A DNA stretch of 64,000 nucleotides, from contig NZ_QEYO01000006.1 of assembly GCF_023718305.1 (NCBI RefSeq), forward strand, positions 1 through 64,000, read 5' to 3'. Origin of the DNA: Gramella sp. AN32. Its GTDB lineage: Bacteria > Bacteroidota > Bacteroidia > Flavobacteriales > Flavobacteriaceae. Positions 35,043 through 44,864 of the stretch are shown one piece after another. A model generated the notes under the pieces. That model worked only from the letters and a program-made list of their open reading frames with translations, searched no databases and was not told where the DNA came from. Position numbers and translations under genes: made by a program. Within the stretch, counting starts at the first letter, position 1. Each line of letters begins with the position of its first letter.

Positions 35043-35787
35043 GTATTTTTTGAATAGATGCGGTTAACAGTTTATATATTTTTTTGTGTTCTTCATTGAG
35101 CATTTCCATGTGGGCCATGATGGTTTTTTTATCATTTCTTATGGCAGGTCCTGTTTGTGCGGAATAGGGCGGAAGCGTATCCAGTTTTGAGACTGTTTCC
35201 TTCATTAAAGGTTTTAAAATATCAAAGGGAATTCCATTTTCACTGCAAAAATCTGAAGCAATCGTGTAAAGGTGATTGGTGAAATTATTCACAAAAACCG
35301 CGGCGAGATGTAACGCTCTTCTTTTTTCAGAATCAACTTCAAAAACTTTTTCGCTCACAAGGCTGGCAAAATCTTTCAATTTTTGCAAATTTTCTTCAGA
35401 ATTTGCTTCAATACAAATGGGAATATTTCTGAAATCGATTCGTTTATCTTTAGAAAATGTTTGCAAAGGATAGAAAACTCCATGATTCTCAAATTCTGAA
35501 AGAACCTTCAATTCATTCCCGCCGGAACAATGCACAAAAAAGCCATTTTTTATGGATAATTTCTGGGCAACTTCTACAATCGCCTCATCTTTTACCGCAA
35601 GAAAAATAATATCTGGATCGCCTAACTCTTCAAGTGAATGGGATTTTAATTCGTTTTCCTGAACAAAACTAAGACGGCCCGCCTTTCTGCTAAAGATTTT
35701 TTCCAGCTGTATTTCATCATTATGAATGAAAGTTCTATAAAGGTGAGAGGCCAAATTTCCTGCCCCAATAATGCTCACTCGAATCAT
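35026..35787 (-). CDS. Rossmann-like and DUF2520 domain protein
   Basis: 253 residues from ATG 35787 (MIRVSIIGAGNLASHL). The frame opens earlier at 35856, but those 23 residues precede the dinucleotide-binding motif and are not family-like. The NAD(P)-binding GxGxxxxxL is SIIGAGNLASHL; DUF2520 covers the C-terminal half (HLAAVFVNNFTNHLYTIASDFC). The architecture resembles ketopantoate/pyrroline-5-carboxylate reductases; substrate unknown. It is the first gene of a six-gene minus-strand operon ending with the MscS channel. Confidence 0.88.
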   Translation of the reverse strand: MIRVSIIGAGNLASHLYRTFIHNDEIQLEKIFSRKAGRLSFVQENELKSHSLEELGDPDIIFLAVKDEAIVEVAQKLSIKNGFFVHCSGGNELKVLSEFENHGVFYPLQTFSKDKRIDFRNIPICIEANSEENLQKLKDFASLVSEKVFEVDSEKRRALHLAAVFVNNFTNHLYTIASDFCSENGIPFDILKPLMKETVSKLDTLPPYSAQTGPAIRNDKKTIMAHMEMLNEEHKKIYKLLTASIQKIHGKEL

Positions 35788-35880
35788 TTGGCTAAAATAC
35801 CAAAAAAACATCTGAATAAAATTAACATATATCCATGAATATTGAGTTCGATCCAACCTGTTAAAACGATTATATATACT

Positions 35881-35888
35881 TAAATTTG
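35881..35888 (+). promoter_or_regulatory. -7 promoter box of the ccs gene
   Basis: TAAATTTG, a full TAnnTTTG match, 25 bp upstream of the ATG at 35914. No TTTG was found at the usual -33 distance. Confidence 0.5.
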
Positions 35889-35913
35889 CACCCGTTTAAA
35901 AGATCTATTTTCC

Positions 35914-38900
35914 ATGCAGAAAAAAATAGCCTCTCTCCTTTTTTCTACCCGTTTAATGGCCGTTCTGTTTATCATTTTTCCTATTGCCATGGCAATGGGA
36001 ACTTTTATAGAGAACTGGTACACCATAGAAACCGCCCGAATCCTCATTTATAATACCTGGTGGTTTGAATTGATCATGTTATTGTTCCTTATCAATTTCA
36101 TAGGAAATATCAAGCGTTATCAGCTTATTCAAAAGAAAAAGTGGAGTACGCTACTGCTTCATATGTCGTTTATTTTAATTCTAATTGGCGCCTTTATTAC
36201 CAGATATATAAGTTACGAAGGCATCATGCCCATTCGGGAAGGTGAAACAACGAACCAGTTTATGAGCGAGGAATCTTACCTTACTTTTTTTATAGATGGG
36301 GAAATTGATGGCGAGCCTAGAAGACGCATTTTGCAGGAAGATGTGTTGTTTGGGCCTGAAGTGGAAAACGATTATTCGTTGAATACCGATTTTAACGGAC
36401 AAAAATTAAGCTTTGAAGTTACCAATTTCATCAATGGTGCTGAGGAAGCTTTAGTGCCCACAGAAGATGGTGAAAATTACCTAAAAATTGTAGAGGCTGG
36501 AGATGGTTCCCGTCACGATCATTATCTAAAGGAAGGTGAAGTTAGCAACATTCATAATGTTTTATTTACACTGAACAATCCTCAGGATGGGGCTATTAAT
36601 ATACGTGTTGATGACAATGAGGAGTATTTGATAGATTCTCCTTTTGATGGTTCTTTTATGCGCATGGCAGATCAGTTAGAGGGCCAGCTGGTAAAAGATT
36701 CAACCCAAACTTTGATGTTACGTTCCCTCTATTCAGTTGGAACGATGCAGTTTGTGATTCCGGAGCCGGTAGTTCGGGGAACCTATGATATCGTTTCTAC
36801 GAATCCAAAAAGTAAAGCAGACATGGATGCGGTGACCATAGAGATTTCTTCAGAAGGGGAAAAGGAAACGGTGACTCTTTTAGGTGGAAAAGGGGTAGTT
36901 GCAGATCCTCAGGAGATCAATATTGCCGGCCTCGATATTTTCGTTAATTATGGCTCGATCAATAAAGAACTTCCCTTTGCTTTAAAACTCAATGATTTTA
37001 TAGCTGAAAAATATCCCGGTACGGCCGATAGGGCTACGCCTGGTTATGCATCATTCAAGAGTAAAGTTGAAATTGTTGAAGAAGGCAAACCCAATGTGCC
37101 TTATGAAATATTTATGAACCATGTATTGGATCATGGCGGATATCGTTTTTTTCAGTCCAGTTTCCAGCCTGACGAAAAAGGTACCGTACTTTCTGTGAAC
37201 CATGATTTTTGGGGAACCTGGATCACCTATATTGGGTATTTTCTTTTATACTTCGCTTTAATGTGGATCCTTTTCGATAAAACTTCAAGATTTGGCGATT
37301 TAAAAGTTAGACTGGATAAGATCAAGGATAAAAAGAAAAATCTGGCGGTAATATTATTGATTTTTGGTTGCAGTTTCTTCGGAAATGCCCAGGAGGATGA
37401 ACATGATCATACAGAAACTTCTTCTACCCAAATCGATAGTGTGATCGCCCATAACGCGGTTGCTCCCGAACATGCCGAGAAATTTGGAAGATTGATCATT
37501 CAGGATGCGGGCGGGCGTATGAAACCCGCAAATACCTATTCTTCTGAATTGCTTCGGAAATTAAGCAAATCTGATACCTACGCCGGTTTATCTTCAGACC
37601 AGGTATTGGTTTCCATGACTGAAAATCCTGTTTTCTGGTATGGTGCTCCTCTGATTTATGTGAAGAAGAAAAACGACAGTTTACATCATATTCTGGACGT
37701 TGAAGAAGGTAAAAAATATCTCACTTTAACAGATTTCTTTGATGGAGAAGGAAATTATAAATTATCTCCATTCCTCGAATCGGCGTATAAAGCTGCCGTG
37801 CCCAATCAATTTCAAAAAGATTTTATCGATACTGATAAAAAAGTAAACCTGCTTTACCAGGCGCTTCAGGGTAAAATTCTAAAAATATTCCCCATCCCCG
37901 ATGACGAAAATAACAAATGGGTTTCTTTTCCTGAAGTGGAAGAATCCAACCTTACCGGGATGGATTCAGTGTATACCAAACAAATTTTGCCATTATACAT
38001 GAATGCGCTTAGAACCGCGCGAAAAGACGGGGATTATTCCAAAGCTGATCAATATCTGGAAAGTATCAAAAGCTACCAGTCAAAATTTGGTGCAGAAGTT
38101 TTGCCTTCAGAAGATAAAGTAAATGCTGAAATTCTCTATAATAAATACGACGTTTTCAGGAATTTGTTTTGGATGTACATGGCCGCCGGCCTGGTCATGC
38201 TGGTATTTGTGATTTTTCAGATATTTAAGGATACTAAAATTATTCGACGATTGATAAAAGGCAGTGCTATCATTATTCTGCTGCTTTTTATGGTACATAC
38301 TTTAGGTCTTGCTGCGAGATGGTATATTTCCGGGCATGCCCCATGGAGTGATGCCTACGAATCGATGATCTATGTCGCCTGGGCAACCATGTTTTTTGGT
38401 CTTGCTTTCGGAAGAAAATCAAATCTTACTATTGCCTCCACAGCCTTTGTCGCTTCTATGATCCTTATGATCGCGCACTGGAACTGGATGGATCCGGCAA
38501 TTGCCAATTTGGTACCCGTACTGGATTCTTATTGGTTGATGATCCATGTTTCTGTAATTGTGGGTAGTTACGGGCCATTTACCCTAGGGATGATCCTGGG
38601 AGTTGTTTCCTTGTTATTAATGATCCTTACCAATGATAAGAACAGGAAGAAAATGGATCTCAACATTCGTGAGATCACGATAATTACAGAAATGGCCCTA
38701 ACGGTGGGTCTGGTTATGCTAACGATAGGTAACTTCCTGGGAGGCCAGTGGGCAAATGAAAGCTGGGGTAGGTATTGGGGCTGGGATCCAAAAGAAACCT
38801 GGGCATTAATAAGTATTATGATCTACGCCTTTGTAATCCATATGCGTTTAGTGCCGGGATTGCGTAGCCGCTGGTTTTTTAACCTTATGGCTGTAATCGC

Positions 38901-39087
38901 CTTTGCCAGCATTATGATGACTTACTTTGGGGTGAATTTTTATCTTACCGGCCTTCATTCCTATGCAAGTGGCGATAAGGTGATCACACCAACTTTTGTG
39001 TATTATTCCATCGCGGTGGTGGCAGTCTTAGGAGGACTTTCCTACTGGAAATTTCAGAAGTATTTTTCTAAAAACACTAGAAAGTAA
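35914..39087 (+). CDS. ccsBA: Cytochrome c biogenesis fusion protein ResB-CcsA (CcsBA-type)
   Basis: 1057 residues combining both halves of system II cytochrome c synthetase. The N-terminal half (1-470) is ResB-like, with membrane spans at 10-30, 50-68 and 80-98, a large periplasmic domain and another span (TWITYIGYFLLYFALMWILF). A linker passes through a membrane segment (LAVILLIFGCSFFGNAQ). The C-terminal half is CcsA, with several spans, histidine ligands (HAPWSDAYESMIYVAWA) and the WWD heme motif WGRYWGWDPKETWALISIM. It carries heme to the periplasm and ligates it to apocytochromes. It stands alone with its own promoter. Confidence 0.95.
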   Translation: MQKKIASLLFSTRLMAVLFIIFPIAMAMGTFIENWYTIETARILIYNTWWFELIMLLFLINFIGNIKRYQLIQKKKWSTLLLHMSFILILIGAFITRYISYEGIMPIREGETTNQFMSEESYLTFFIDGEIDGEPRRRILQEDVLFGPEVENDYSLNTDFNGQKLSFEVTNFINGAEEALVPTEDGENYLKIVEAGDGSRHDHYLKEGEVSNIHNVLFTLNNPQDGAINIRVDDNEEYLIDSPFDGSFMRMADQLEGQLVKDSTQTLMLRSLYSVGTMQFVIPEPVVRGTYDIVSTNPKSKADMDAVTIEISSEGEKETVTLLGGKGVVADPQEINIAGLDIFVNYGSINKELPFALKLNDFIAEKYPGTADRATPGYASFKSKVEIVEEGKPNVPYEIFMNHVLDHGGYRFFQSSFQPDEKGTVLSVNHDFWGTWITYIGYFLLYFALMWILFDKTSRFGDLKVRLDKIKDKKKNLAVILLIFGCSFFGNAQEDEHDHTETSSTQIDSVIAHNAVAPEHAEKFGRLIIQDAGGRMKPANTYSSELLRKLSKSDTYAGLSSDQVLVSMTENPVFWYGAPLIYVKKKNDSLHHILDVEEGKKYLTLTDFFDGEGNYKLSPFLESAYKAAVPNQFQKDFIDTDKKVNLLYQALQGKILKIFPIPDDENNKWVSFPEVEESNLTGMDSVYTKQILPLYMNALRTARKDGDYSKADQYLESIKSYQSKFGAEVLPSEDKVNAEILYNKYDVFRNLFWMYMAAGLVMLVFVIFQIFKDTKIIRRLIKGSAIIILLLFMVHTLGLAARWYISGHAPWSDAYESMIYVAWATMFFGLAFGRKSNLTIASTAFVASMILMIAHWNWMDPAIANLVPVLDSYWLMIHVSVIVGSYGPFTLGMILGVVSLLLMILTNDKNRKKMDLNIREITIITEMALTVGLVMLTIGNFLGGQWANESWGRYWGWDPKETWALISIMIYAFVIHMRLVPGLRSRWFFNLMAVIAFASIMMTYFGVNFYLTGLHSYASGDKVITPTFVYYSIAVVAVLGGLSYWKFQKYFSKNTRK

Positions 39088-39783
39088 GAAAGTTGCATGT
39101 GAAAATGTACCAATCTACCAATTTGAAAATGTTCTAATTTGAAAATCTGTGTCTCTGAGAGCGTAACAGAATATAGTGCGGCAGTCTCATGATTTCAGTT
39201 CGATCTCTAAGATTGCTTCGCTACGCTACCATTAACGTTTTTTATTTGGTGACGATGCTGGTTTTTAGAATTGCCGTCATGCTGTCCCGATAGCTAACTT
39301 AAGTTTGTTTCAGCATCTTATTTGATATGCTAAAAAATACATCAATTTCCTTCGCTAGAAATTTTTTAGGAGTTCCACAATGGCAAATGATTTGTCACTT
39401 AGCGCAATAGAAATATGTAAGCAGGATTTCGGTAAATTCCTTTTTGCTAATTGATCATGAGATTTCTCCCTTTGGTCGAAATGACCTGGGTGATATTCTT
39501 TTAATTATTTATTATTCTGAAGCATTTAATAGTGGAAGTCATTCCGAACGTAGTGAGGAATCCCATAGAGAAACTGCTTGATTTTCGTTTTTTTCTTTTC
39601 CATTGCTGAATCCTTCGTCTTTGCTCAGGAGAAACAAAAAAGCTAGTCTGCAGTTTCTCGTTCACCCGTAACGGTTTAAATCCTAAAAGAATTGAACTCA
39701 CTTCGCTCAAACAGCAATTCTTTTGAACGGATTTTGCGCCTACGGGTCCCGAATCCGAAACTGAGGACGTTTCCCTGCTGGTT

Positions 39784-39863
39784 GTCATTGCGAACCTGCC
39801 TGCGGTAGGCAGGCGCAGTGAAGCAATCTATTATGGAGACTGCTTCGTTTCACTCGCAGTGAC
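39784..39863. repeat. 80-bp inverted-repeat element
   Basis: Ends GTCATTGCGA and TCGCAGTGAC are inverted copies with one mismatch; inside, CCTGCCT (39795-39801) pairs with AGGCAGG (39807-39813), and GAAGCAATCTA faces GACTGCTTCG. It can fold into a cruciform-like hairpin and has the form of a Bacteroidota REP/MITE element. Confidence 0.7.
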
Positions 39864-39908
39864 GTTTTATTAGCAGAATAATTCATAATTCAAAATTTTC
39901 AATTTTGA

Positions 39909-39936
39909 CTACCAACTACCAACTACCAACTACCCA
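39909..39936. repeat. Heptanucleotide tandem repeat (CTACCAA x3, then CTACCCA)
   Basis: Three exact CTACCAA units and a fourth with one change, followed by CAACCCACAACA. It is intergenic, 70 bp from the fumC stop, and could vary in number between strains. Confidence 0.9.
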
Positions 39937-40006
39937 CAACCCACAACATAGAACCGAATTTATGATTCCCGAGCTAAAAGACATTGTACATTATAATTTT
40001 TTAAAA

Positions 40007-41404
40007 TTATCGTGAATTTCCAACCATATCTTTCGGTTGTACCCATTCATCAAATTCATCTGCGGTCACATAACCTAAATTAACTGCTTCTTCTTTTAGG
40101 GTTGTTCCATTTTTATGTGCCGTATTGGCAATTTCAGCAGCTTTATAATAGCCAATTTTAGTATTTAGAGCGGTTACCAGCATTAAAGAATTATTCAGGT
40201 GTTCTTTAATCCTTTTTTCATCAGCTTCAATGCCACGGGCACAATGTTCTTCAAAGGAAATACATGCATCACCAATCAATTCTGCACTTTGTAATAAGGC
40301 TGCGGCCATTACGGGCTTGAATACGTTTAATTCAAACTGCCCCTGCATCCCTCCAACTCCAACGGTGACATCATTTCCTATCACCTGTGCACAAACCATG
40401 GTTAAAGCTTCAACTTGAGTGGGATTTACTTTTCCCGGCATGATGGAAGAACCTGGTTCATTCGCCGGGATGATGATTTCTCCAATCCCACTTCTTGGTC
40501 CTGAAGCCAGCATCCTTATGTCATTTGCGATTTTATTTAAAGAAACCGCCAGTTGCTTGAGCGCTCCGTGGGTTTCAACCAATGCATCATGGGCTGCAAG
40601 TGCTTCAAATTTATTTTGAGCAGATACAAAAGGCATATCTGTAAACCTTGCGATAAATTCTGAAACCCGTTTTGAATATCCTTTTGGAGTATTAAGTCCG
40701 GTTCCCACCGCAGTTCCGCCTAAAGCAAGTTCAGAAAGATGTGGTAAGGTGTTTTCCAGTGCTTTTAAACCATACTCTAACTGTGCGGCATATCCACTAA
40801 ATTCCTGACCTAAGGTGAGGGGAGTGGCATCCATAAAGTGGGTTCTCCCAATCTTTACGGTATTCTTAAATTCTTCGGATTTCTTTTTCAACATTTCCTG
40901 AAGTTTACGAACTCCCGGAATCGTCTTTTTGGTCACTTTTCGATAGATCGCAATATGCATTCCCGTGGGAAAAGTATCGTTGGAAGACTGAGATTTATTT
41001 ACATCATCATTTGGCTGTAGCGTCTTTTCGCCCTCACCAACCTTTTTACCTGCAATTTGATGGGCGCGATTTGCGATCACTTCATTTACATTCATATTAC
41101 TTTGGGTACCACTTCCGGTTTGCCAGATTACCAGAGGGAACTGATCATCATGCTTTCCTTCCAGGATTTCTTCGCAAACCTGAGCGATAAGATCTCTTTT
41201 TTCAACTGGTAAAACGCCGAGTTCACAATTTGTGTAAGCCGCGGCTTTCTTAAGATAGGCAAAACCGTAGATAATATCAAGGGGCATTGATGCTGAAGGC
41301 CCTATTTTAAAATTGTTTCGGGATCTTTCAGTTTGCGCCCCCCAGAGTTTATCTGCCGGCACTTTTACCTCGCCCATGGTATCTTTTTCTATTCGGTAAT
41401 CCAT
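40007..41404 (-). CDS. fumC: Class II fumarate hydratase
   Basis: FumC interconverts fumarate and L-malate in the TCA cycle. The 465 residues match the family. Opening [76 protein letters not shown], and the signature [13 protein letters not shown] with the catalytic serine are all present, so it is the heat-stable, iron-free class II form. It is monocistronic with a promoter box 23 bp upstream. Confidence 0.97.
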   Translation of the reverse strand: MDYRIEKDTMGEVKVPADKLWGAQTERSRNNFKIGPSASMPLDIIYGFAYLKKAAAYTNCELGVLPVEKRDLIAQVCEEILEGKHDDQFPLVIWQTGSGTQSNMNVNEVIANRAHQIAGKKVGEGEKTLQPNDDVNKSQSSNDTFPTGMHIAIYRKVTKKTIPGVRKLQEMLKKKSEEFKNTVKIGRTHFMDATPLTLGQEFSGYAAQLEYGLKALENTLPHLSELALGGTAVGTGLNTPKGYSKRVSEFIARFTDMPFVSAQNKFEALAAHDALVETHGALKQLAVSLNKIANDIRMLASGPRSGIGEIIIPANEPGSSIMPGKVNPTQVEALTMVCAQVIGNDVTVGVGGMQGQFELNVFKPVMAAALLQSAELIGDACISFEEHCARGIEADEKRIKEHLNNSLMLVTALNTKIGYYKAAEIANTAHKNGTTLKEEAVNLGYVTADEFDEWVQPKDMVGNSR

Positions 41405-41426
41405 ATTTTTTAAATTGATTGTGTCG

Positions 41427-41434
41427 CAAATTTA
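41427..41434 (-). promoter_or_regulatory. -7 promoter box of fumC
   Basis: The minus strand reads TAAATTTG, a full TAnnTTTG match, 23 bp upstream of the ATG at 41404. Confidence 0.5.
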
Positions 41435-41639
41435 AGATTTCAAAACAGTGATCATCGTAAAAAAAGTTTAAAATATAATGCAACCAAAAATTAATCATAT
41501 TTACTTACAGCATTATAATACCATGCTGTTATTTAAAATTTTTTGGTCGCTTTTGAATGTTCCGAGGATTATTGGAAAAATGTTAAAACAATTCCTGAAT
41601 AAAATTGAAATTAATTTTTTATAAACTTTCAAGAGTTCC

Positions 41640-41647
41640 TATATTTG
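41640..41647 (+). promoter_or_regulatory. -7 promoter box of the small membrane protein gene
   Basis: TATATTTG matches TAnnTTTG and includes the TTG that could be read as a start at 41645. The ATG at 41675 is therefore the better start. Confidence 0.55.
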
Positions 41648-41674
41648 TGGCAGATTCAAAAATTTCTGAAAGTT

Positions 41675-41854
41675 ATGTTCGATTTTGATCAATATCTTGG
41701 ATTTTTAGCCTTCCTTACAATTTTAACCATGGGTTTCTGGTTAATGTTTTTCCTGGTTGCTTTTGTACCGTATTGGATTGCGGGCGCAGTAGGAGAATTA
41801 GTGAAAGAAAAGCGGGCGGCAAGAAAAAAAGCAAAAGAAGAAAAAATTAAATAA
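41675..41854 (+). CDS. Small membrane protein of unknown function
   Basis: 59 residues, MFDFDQYLGFLAFLTILTMG, with one or two hydrophobic segments (residues 6-37, FLVAFVPYWIAGAVG) and a strongly basic C-terminal tail (KEKRAARKKAKEEKIK). It lacks any recognised domain. A promoter box lies 28 bp upstream and a strong terminator follows directly, so it is an independent gene. A longer frame begins with TTG at 41645 but overlaps the promoter box. Confidence 0.72.
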   Translation: MFDFDQYLGFLAFLTILTMGFWLMFFLVAFVPYWIAGAVGELVKEKRAARKKAKEEKIK

Positions 41855-41856
41855 AA

Positions 41857-41885
41857 AAAGGGACATTTTAAAGTCCCTTTTTTTT
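41857..41885. terminator. Bidirectional terminator between convergent genes
   Basis: AAAGGGAC (41857-41864) pairs with GTCCCTTT (41873-41880), flanked by an A run and a T run, so it can stop transcripts from both the small membrane protein gene (+) and the TonB receptor gene (-). Confidence 0.85.
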
Positions 41886-41900
41886 GTGCTCATTCTATTT

Positions 41901-44399
41901 TTATCCCCCGAAGCCTCCCTCATCAAAATCTTCATTATCCTCACCACGTTTTTGTTGACGTTGTTTTTGCTGATTAAATCGATAGATTAAAGACAAGGAA
42001 ATGTTTTGTCCCTGTCTCCATTGAAATTCACTATCCCTTTCATACGTATCGGTTAAGGTATAAGATCTTCTTTTTCTTGAGTTGAAGATATCCCTACCAT
42101 TAATTGAAATAGTTGCATTATCGTTTAGGATTTCTTTGCTAAGGGCAACATCCAGAGAGAAAATACCTTCCTGCGTACCCTGTACCCCTTCAGAAGCACC
42201 GCCATAAAACGCATTGGTTTGCCAGTCGATTTTTAGGGGCAATGAAACTTTACTGCTAAACCTGGCAAAATAACTGGAATTTTCAGCATTGTAACTGGTT
42301 CCATCAAATTCACCTTCGGTTTTAAATTTAAAGTAATTAAAACTTCCATTTAATCTTAACCAGTCTGCCGGGTTATAAAGCAAGCCGAGTTCTGCGCCAG
42401 TCCTGTCATTACTGGAAAGGTTTACAGGAATAGTTCTTACAATATTTGAACCTGCAACGTTTCTTTCAATTCTCTCAAAGGAATTTGTTTCGTGCTGGTA
42501 ATAGATAGAAGAAGTTAAGGTCAACTTTTCCCATCTTTTCAAATAGCCAAGATCAAAAGCATTTGAATAAGCCGGGTTTAAGCTTGGATTTCCCTGGAAG
42601 ATGTTGTTATTACTACTTCTGGAAGGAAAAGGATTTATGAACCAGCCTCGAGGACGATTAATTCTTCGGTTATAACCTAAAGTAATATTTTCCTCTTCGG
42701 CCAGTTCATAAATAAGGTTTATCGTAGGGAATAAACCTAAATAGTTCCGGTCAAAATCTGTATCAATAGGAATTCCGAAAGCATCTGCAAGTTCAGCATC
42801 GGTTAGTTCACTATCAATTTTTCCTTTTAATTGCGTGTTTTCCAATCTTAATCCAAGAAGGAAGGATAAATTTCCAAATTTTGTCCCGTACTGTGTATAA
42901 ACGGCCATTACGTTTTCATCGTAATCAAACACATTAGAAAGCGTATCATTGGCAATAAACTGGCCGGTGTTCAAATCTTCGCTGAATAAATTATAATCTG
43001 TCACTTCATTTTCCCAGTTTCCACGAAAACCAGCTTCAAATTGAGAATCTTCGTTAAAGGGCAAGACATAATCTGCCTGAAGCAAGTATTCGGTTTGATC
43101 TTCTTTTTGGTTGATCATTTCATCCTGATTGAAAAATGGATTATCCGTAAGGTTTATAGGCGTATTCTCATTAATTTCAGTAAGCTGGGTTTCCTTGTCC
43201 GATTCTACCTGAAAGTCGGCGGTTAACTTATGACCCTTATTATTGAAATTATTAATGTAATTAAGCGCAAATTGCCAGCTGTTATCGTCTTCCTGTTCAT
43301 TTTCTTTTCTTATTGAATTAATCACCCTCGAACCATTCTGATAATAATCTGAATCATTTGTGGTCACATCTTCATCCTGTCCCCAACGGTAAAAAATACT
43401 TCCGGTTAAAGAAGATTTTTTAGTTAAGAAATATTCCATTCCAAAATTTGTATTGAAATTTCGGTTTATTCTATCAATATCGCGATCTTCATAAATGCGA
43501 TCATAAGGCACCTGGCTGGATTCAAAATAGCGGGTATCAAAAAATCCACCACCGGGAGCTTTAAAATATCGGTACCCAGTTGTGGTAAAAAGATTAAATT
43601 TCTCAGTCCTGTAATTCAGGTTTGCGGTAAGTCCTGCATTTACCGGGGTTCCTATCGTGGCGTTAAGAGATCCATTAAATCCTAAAGTTTCTTTCTGGCG
43701 AAGGATAATATTCAGAATTCCGGCAGTTCCTTCCGCATCGTATCTGGCGGAAGGTGAAGTAATTACTTCTACGCGTTCGATAGCTTCTGCAGGCAACTGG
43801 TTCAATACATTGGTATCTCCAAATCCAGCCATGGCAGAAGGCTTCCCGTTAATTAGGATTTTAACGTTCCCATTTCCACGAAGACTAATTGCCCCGTCGA
43901 TATCTACAGTTACCGAAGGGACATTATTCAAAGCATCGCTTACCGTTCCACCAGCAGTGGTAAGGTCTTTACCAATATTATAAATCTTTTTATCGAGCCT
44001 TACATCTACCTGCGTAGTTTCTGCCCGAACTACAACTTCATCAAGACTTTCAGCGCCAAGACCAAGAGTTATAGTTCCAAGGTTTAGATCACCCTTAAGA
44101 GTTTGATTATTGAATTCCTTGGTTTCATAGGAGATAAATTCTACCACGATATTATAGTTTCCTGAGTCCACATCAATGGAAAATTCACCTTCAGCATTGG
44201 TTACTCCACCGGTAAGATCTTTAGGATCATTTACATTTATTACGGAAATGGTTGCATATTCCAGCGGAACTCTTAATTCATCATCAATTATTTTTCCGGT
44301 AATTTTGTAGTCGCCTGATTTTTGCGAAAATGCGGAAAAGTTTATTATTGAAATTAAGCTCAATAAAAAGCTAAGAGTGGAGATTCTTTTAAGGGTCAT
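41901..44399 (-). CDS. TonB-dependent receptor-like outer membrane beta-barrel protein
   Basis: 832 residues. The signal peptide covers about the first 25 residues. It is followed by a carboxypeptidase-regulatory-like domain (GKIIDDELRVPLEYATISV, GEFSIDVDSGNYNIVVEFISY), a plug (SDALNNVPSVTVDIDGAISLRG, VKILINGKPSAM, AIERVEVITSPSARYDAEGTAGILNI) and a beta barrel of the OMP_b-brl_3 type. It probably takes up or signals a ligand through TonB. No SusD partner lies nearby, so it is not a SusC. The C-terminal tail is rich in Q, K, E and G. Confidence 0.9.
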   Translation of the reverse strand: MTLKRISTLSFLLSLISIINFSAFSQKSGDYKITGKIIDDELRVPLEYATISVINVNDPKDLTGGVTNAEGEFSIDVDSGNYNIVVEFISYETKEFNNQTLKGDLNLGTITLGLGAESLDEVVVRAETTQVDVRLDKKIYNIGKDLTTAGGTVSDALNNVPSVTVDIDGAISLRGNGNVKILINGKPSAMAGFGDTNVLNQLPAEAIERVEVITSPSARYDAEGTAGILNIILRQKETLGFNGSLNATIGTPVNAGLTANLNYRTEKFNLFTTTGYRYFKAPGGGFFDTRYFESSQVPYDRIYEDRDIDRINRNFNTNFGMEYFLTKKSSLTGSIFYRWGQDEDVTTNDSDYYQNGSRVINSIRKENEQEDDNSWQFALNYINNFNNKGHKLTADFQVESDKETQLTEINENTPINLTDNPFFNQDEMINQKEDQTEYLLQADYVLPFNEDSQFEAGFRGNWENEVTDYNLFSEDLNTGQFIANDTLSNVFDYDENVMAVYTQYGTKFGNLSFLLGLRLENTQLKGKIDSELTDAELADAFGIPIDTDFDRNYLGLFPTINLIYELAEEENITLGYNRRINRPRGWFINPFPSRSSNNNIFQGNPSLNPAYSNAFDLGYLKRWEKLTLTSSIYYQHETNSFERIERNVAGSNIVRTIPVNLSSNDRTGAELGLLYNPADWLRLNGSFNYFKFKTEGEFDGTSYNAENSSYFARFSSKVSLPLKIDWQTNAFYGGASEGVQGTQEGIFSLDVALSKEILNDNATISINGRDIFNSRKRRSYTLTDTYERDSEFQWRQGQNISLSLIYRFNQQKQRQQKRGEDNEDFDEGGFGG

Positions 44400-44486
44400 T
44401 GAATTGTTTTTTCTTTTGACCTCTTATGCACCCTATAGTTTAATCAACATAGGTTAATTTTCCGTTAAAGGGATTTAAATTGAAGC

Positions 44487-44855
44487 TTACTCTTTGCGGG
44501 TGAGTCTTTTATTCAGCGATAAATATTTTTTAAACTGATCTTCACTTAGAAAATTCTGAAGATTTCTATGTTCATTACGCTGAATGGATTTTAGTTTCGA
44601 GATTTGATTTTCCATGGCAAGATTGGAATTGATGATCTCATTTTTCTTAATAGTATACTCAATAATACTGTCCAGCAATTTCTGCGTTTGGATATTGCTG
44701 AGATCTAACTGACTTTGCCAGGTGCAGGCAAGCTCTGTAGCAACATCTATAACCTCGCGCCTGTTCCTTTTGTGAATGTGGATTTGGGAATAAACAAAAC
44801 CTGCTACAGCTGCGGTTGCAATGGTTATAAGCGCTAAACGGTGTTGAAGTTTCAT
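44487..44855 (-). CDS. Small membrane-anchored Spy/CpxP-like protein
   Basis: 122 residues with an N-terminal anchor or signal (LALITIATAAVAGFVYS) and an all-helical remainder. LDLSNIQTQKLLDSIIEYTIKKNEI and LKSIQRNEHRNLQNFLSEDQFKKYLSL resemble the paired LTxxQ-like helices of Spy/CpxP periplasmic chaperones and metal sensors. The assignment is tentative. It is nine bases from the arsC-like gene and 87 bp upstream of the TonB receptor gene on the same strand. Confidence 0.65.
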   Translation of the reverse strand: MKLQHRLALITIATAAVAGFVYSQIHIHKRNRREVIDVATELACTWQSQLDLSNIQTQKLLDSIIEYTIKKNEIINSNLAMENQISKLKSIQRNEHRNLQNFLSEDQFKKYLSLNKRLTRKE

Positions 44856-44864
44856 TTTACTAAG

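Larger units (their letters stand above)
39088..40006. other. Repeat-rich intergenic region, no gene
   Basis: 919 bp between ccs and fumC (convergent). It is a mosaic of short dispersed elements: GTCCCGATAGCTA near 39284 (related to the palindrome inside rnpB), TCATTCCGAACGTAGTGAGGAATCCC at 39540, an 80-bp inverted-repeat element at 39784-39863, and a tandem CTACCAA array at 39909-39936. A 95-codon frame on the minus strand (39788-39501) reads through these elements and resembles a repeat-derived spurious protein seen in relatives. No promoter or terminator was identified. Confidence 0.7.

Noticed and set aside
39501..39788. 95-codon minus-strand frame in the ccs-fumC spacer
   Set aside because: It is composed of dispersed repeats and resembles spurious repeat-derived proteins; no start context.
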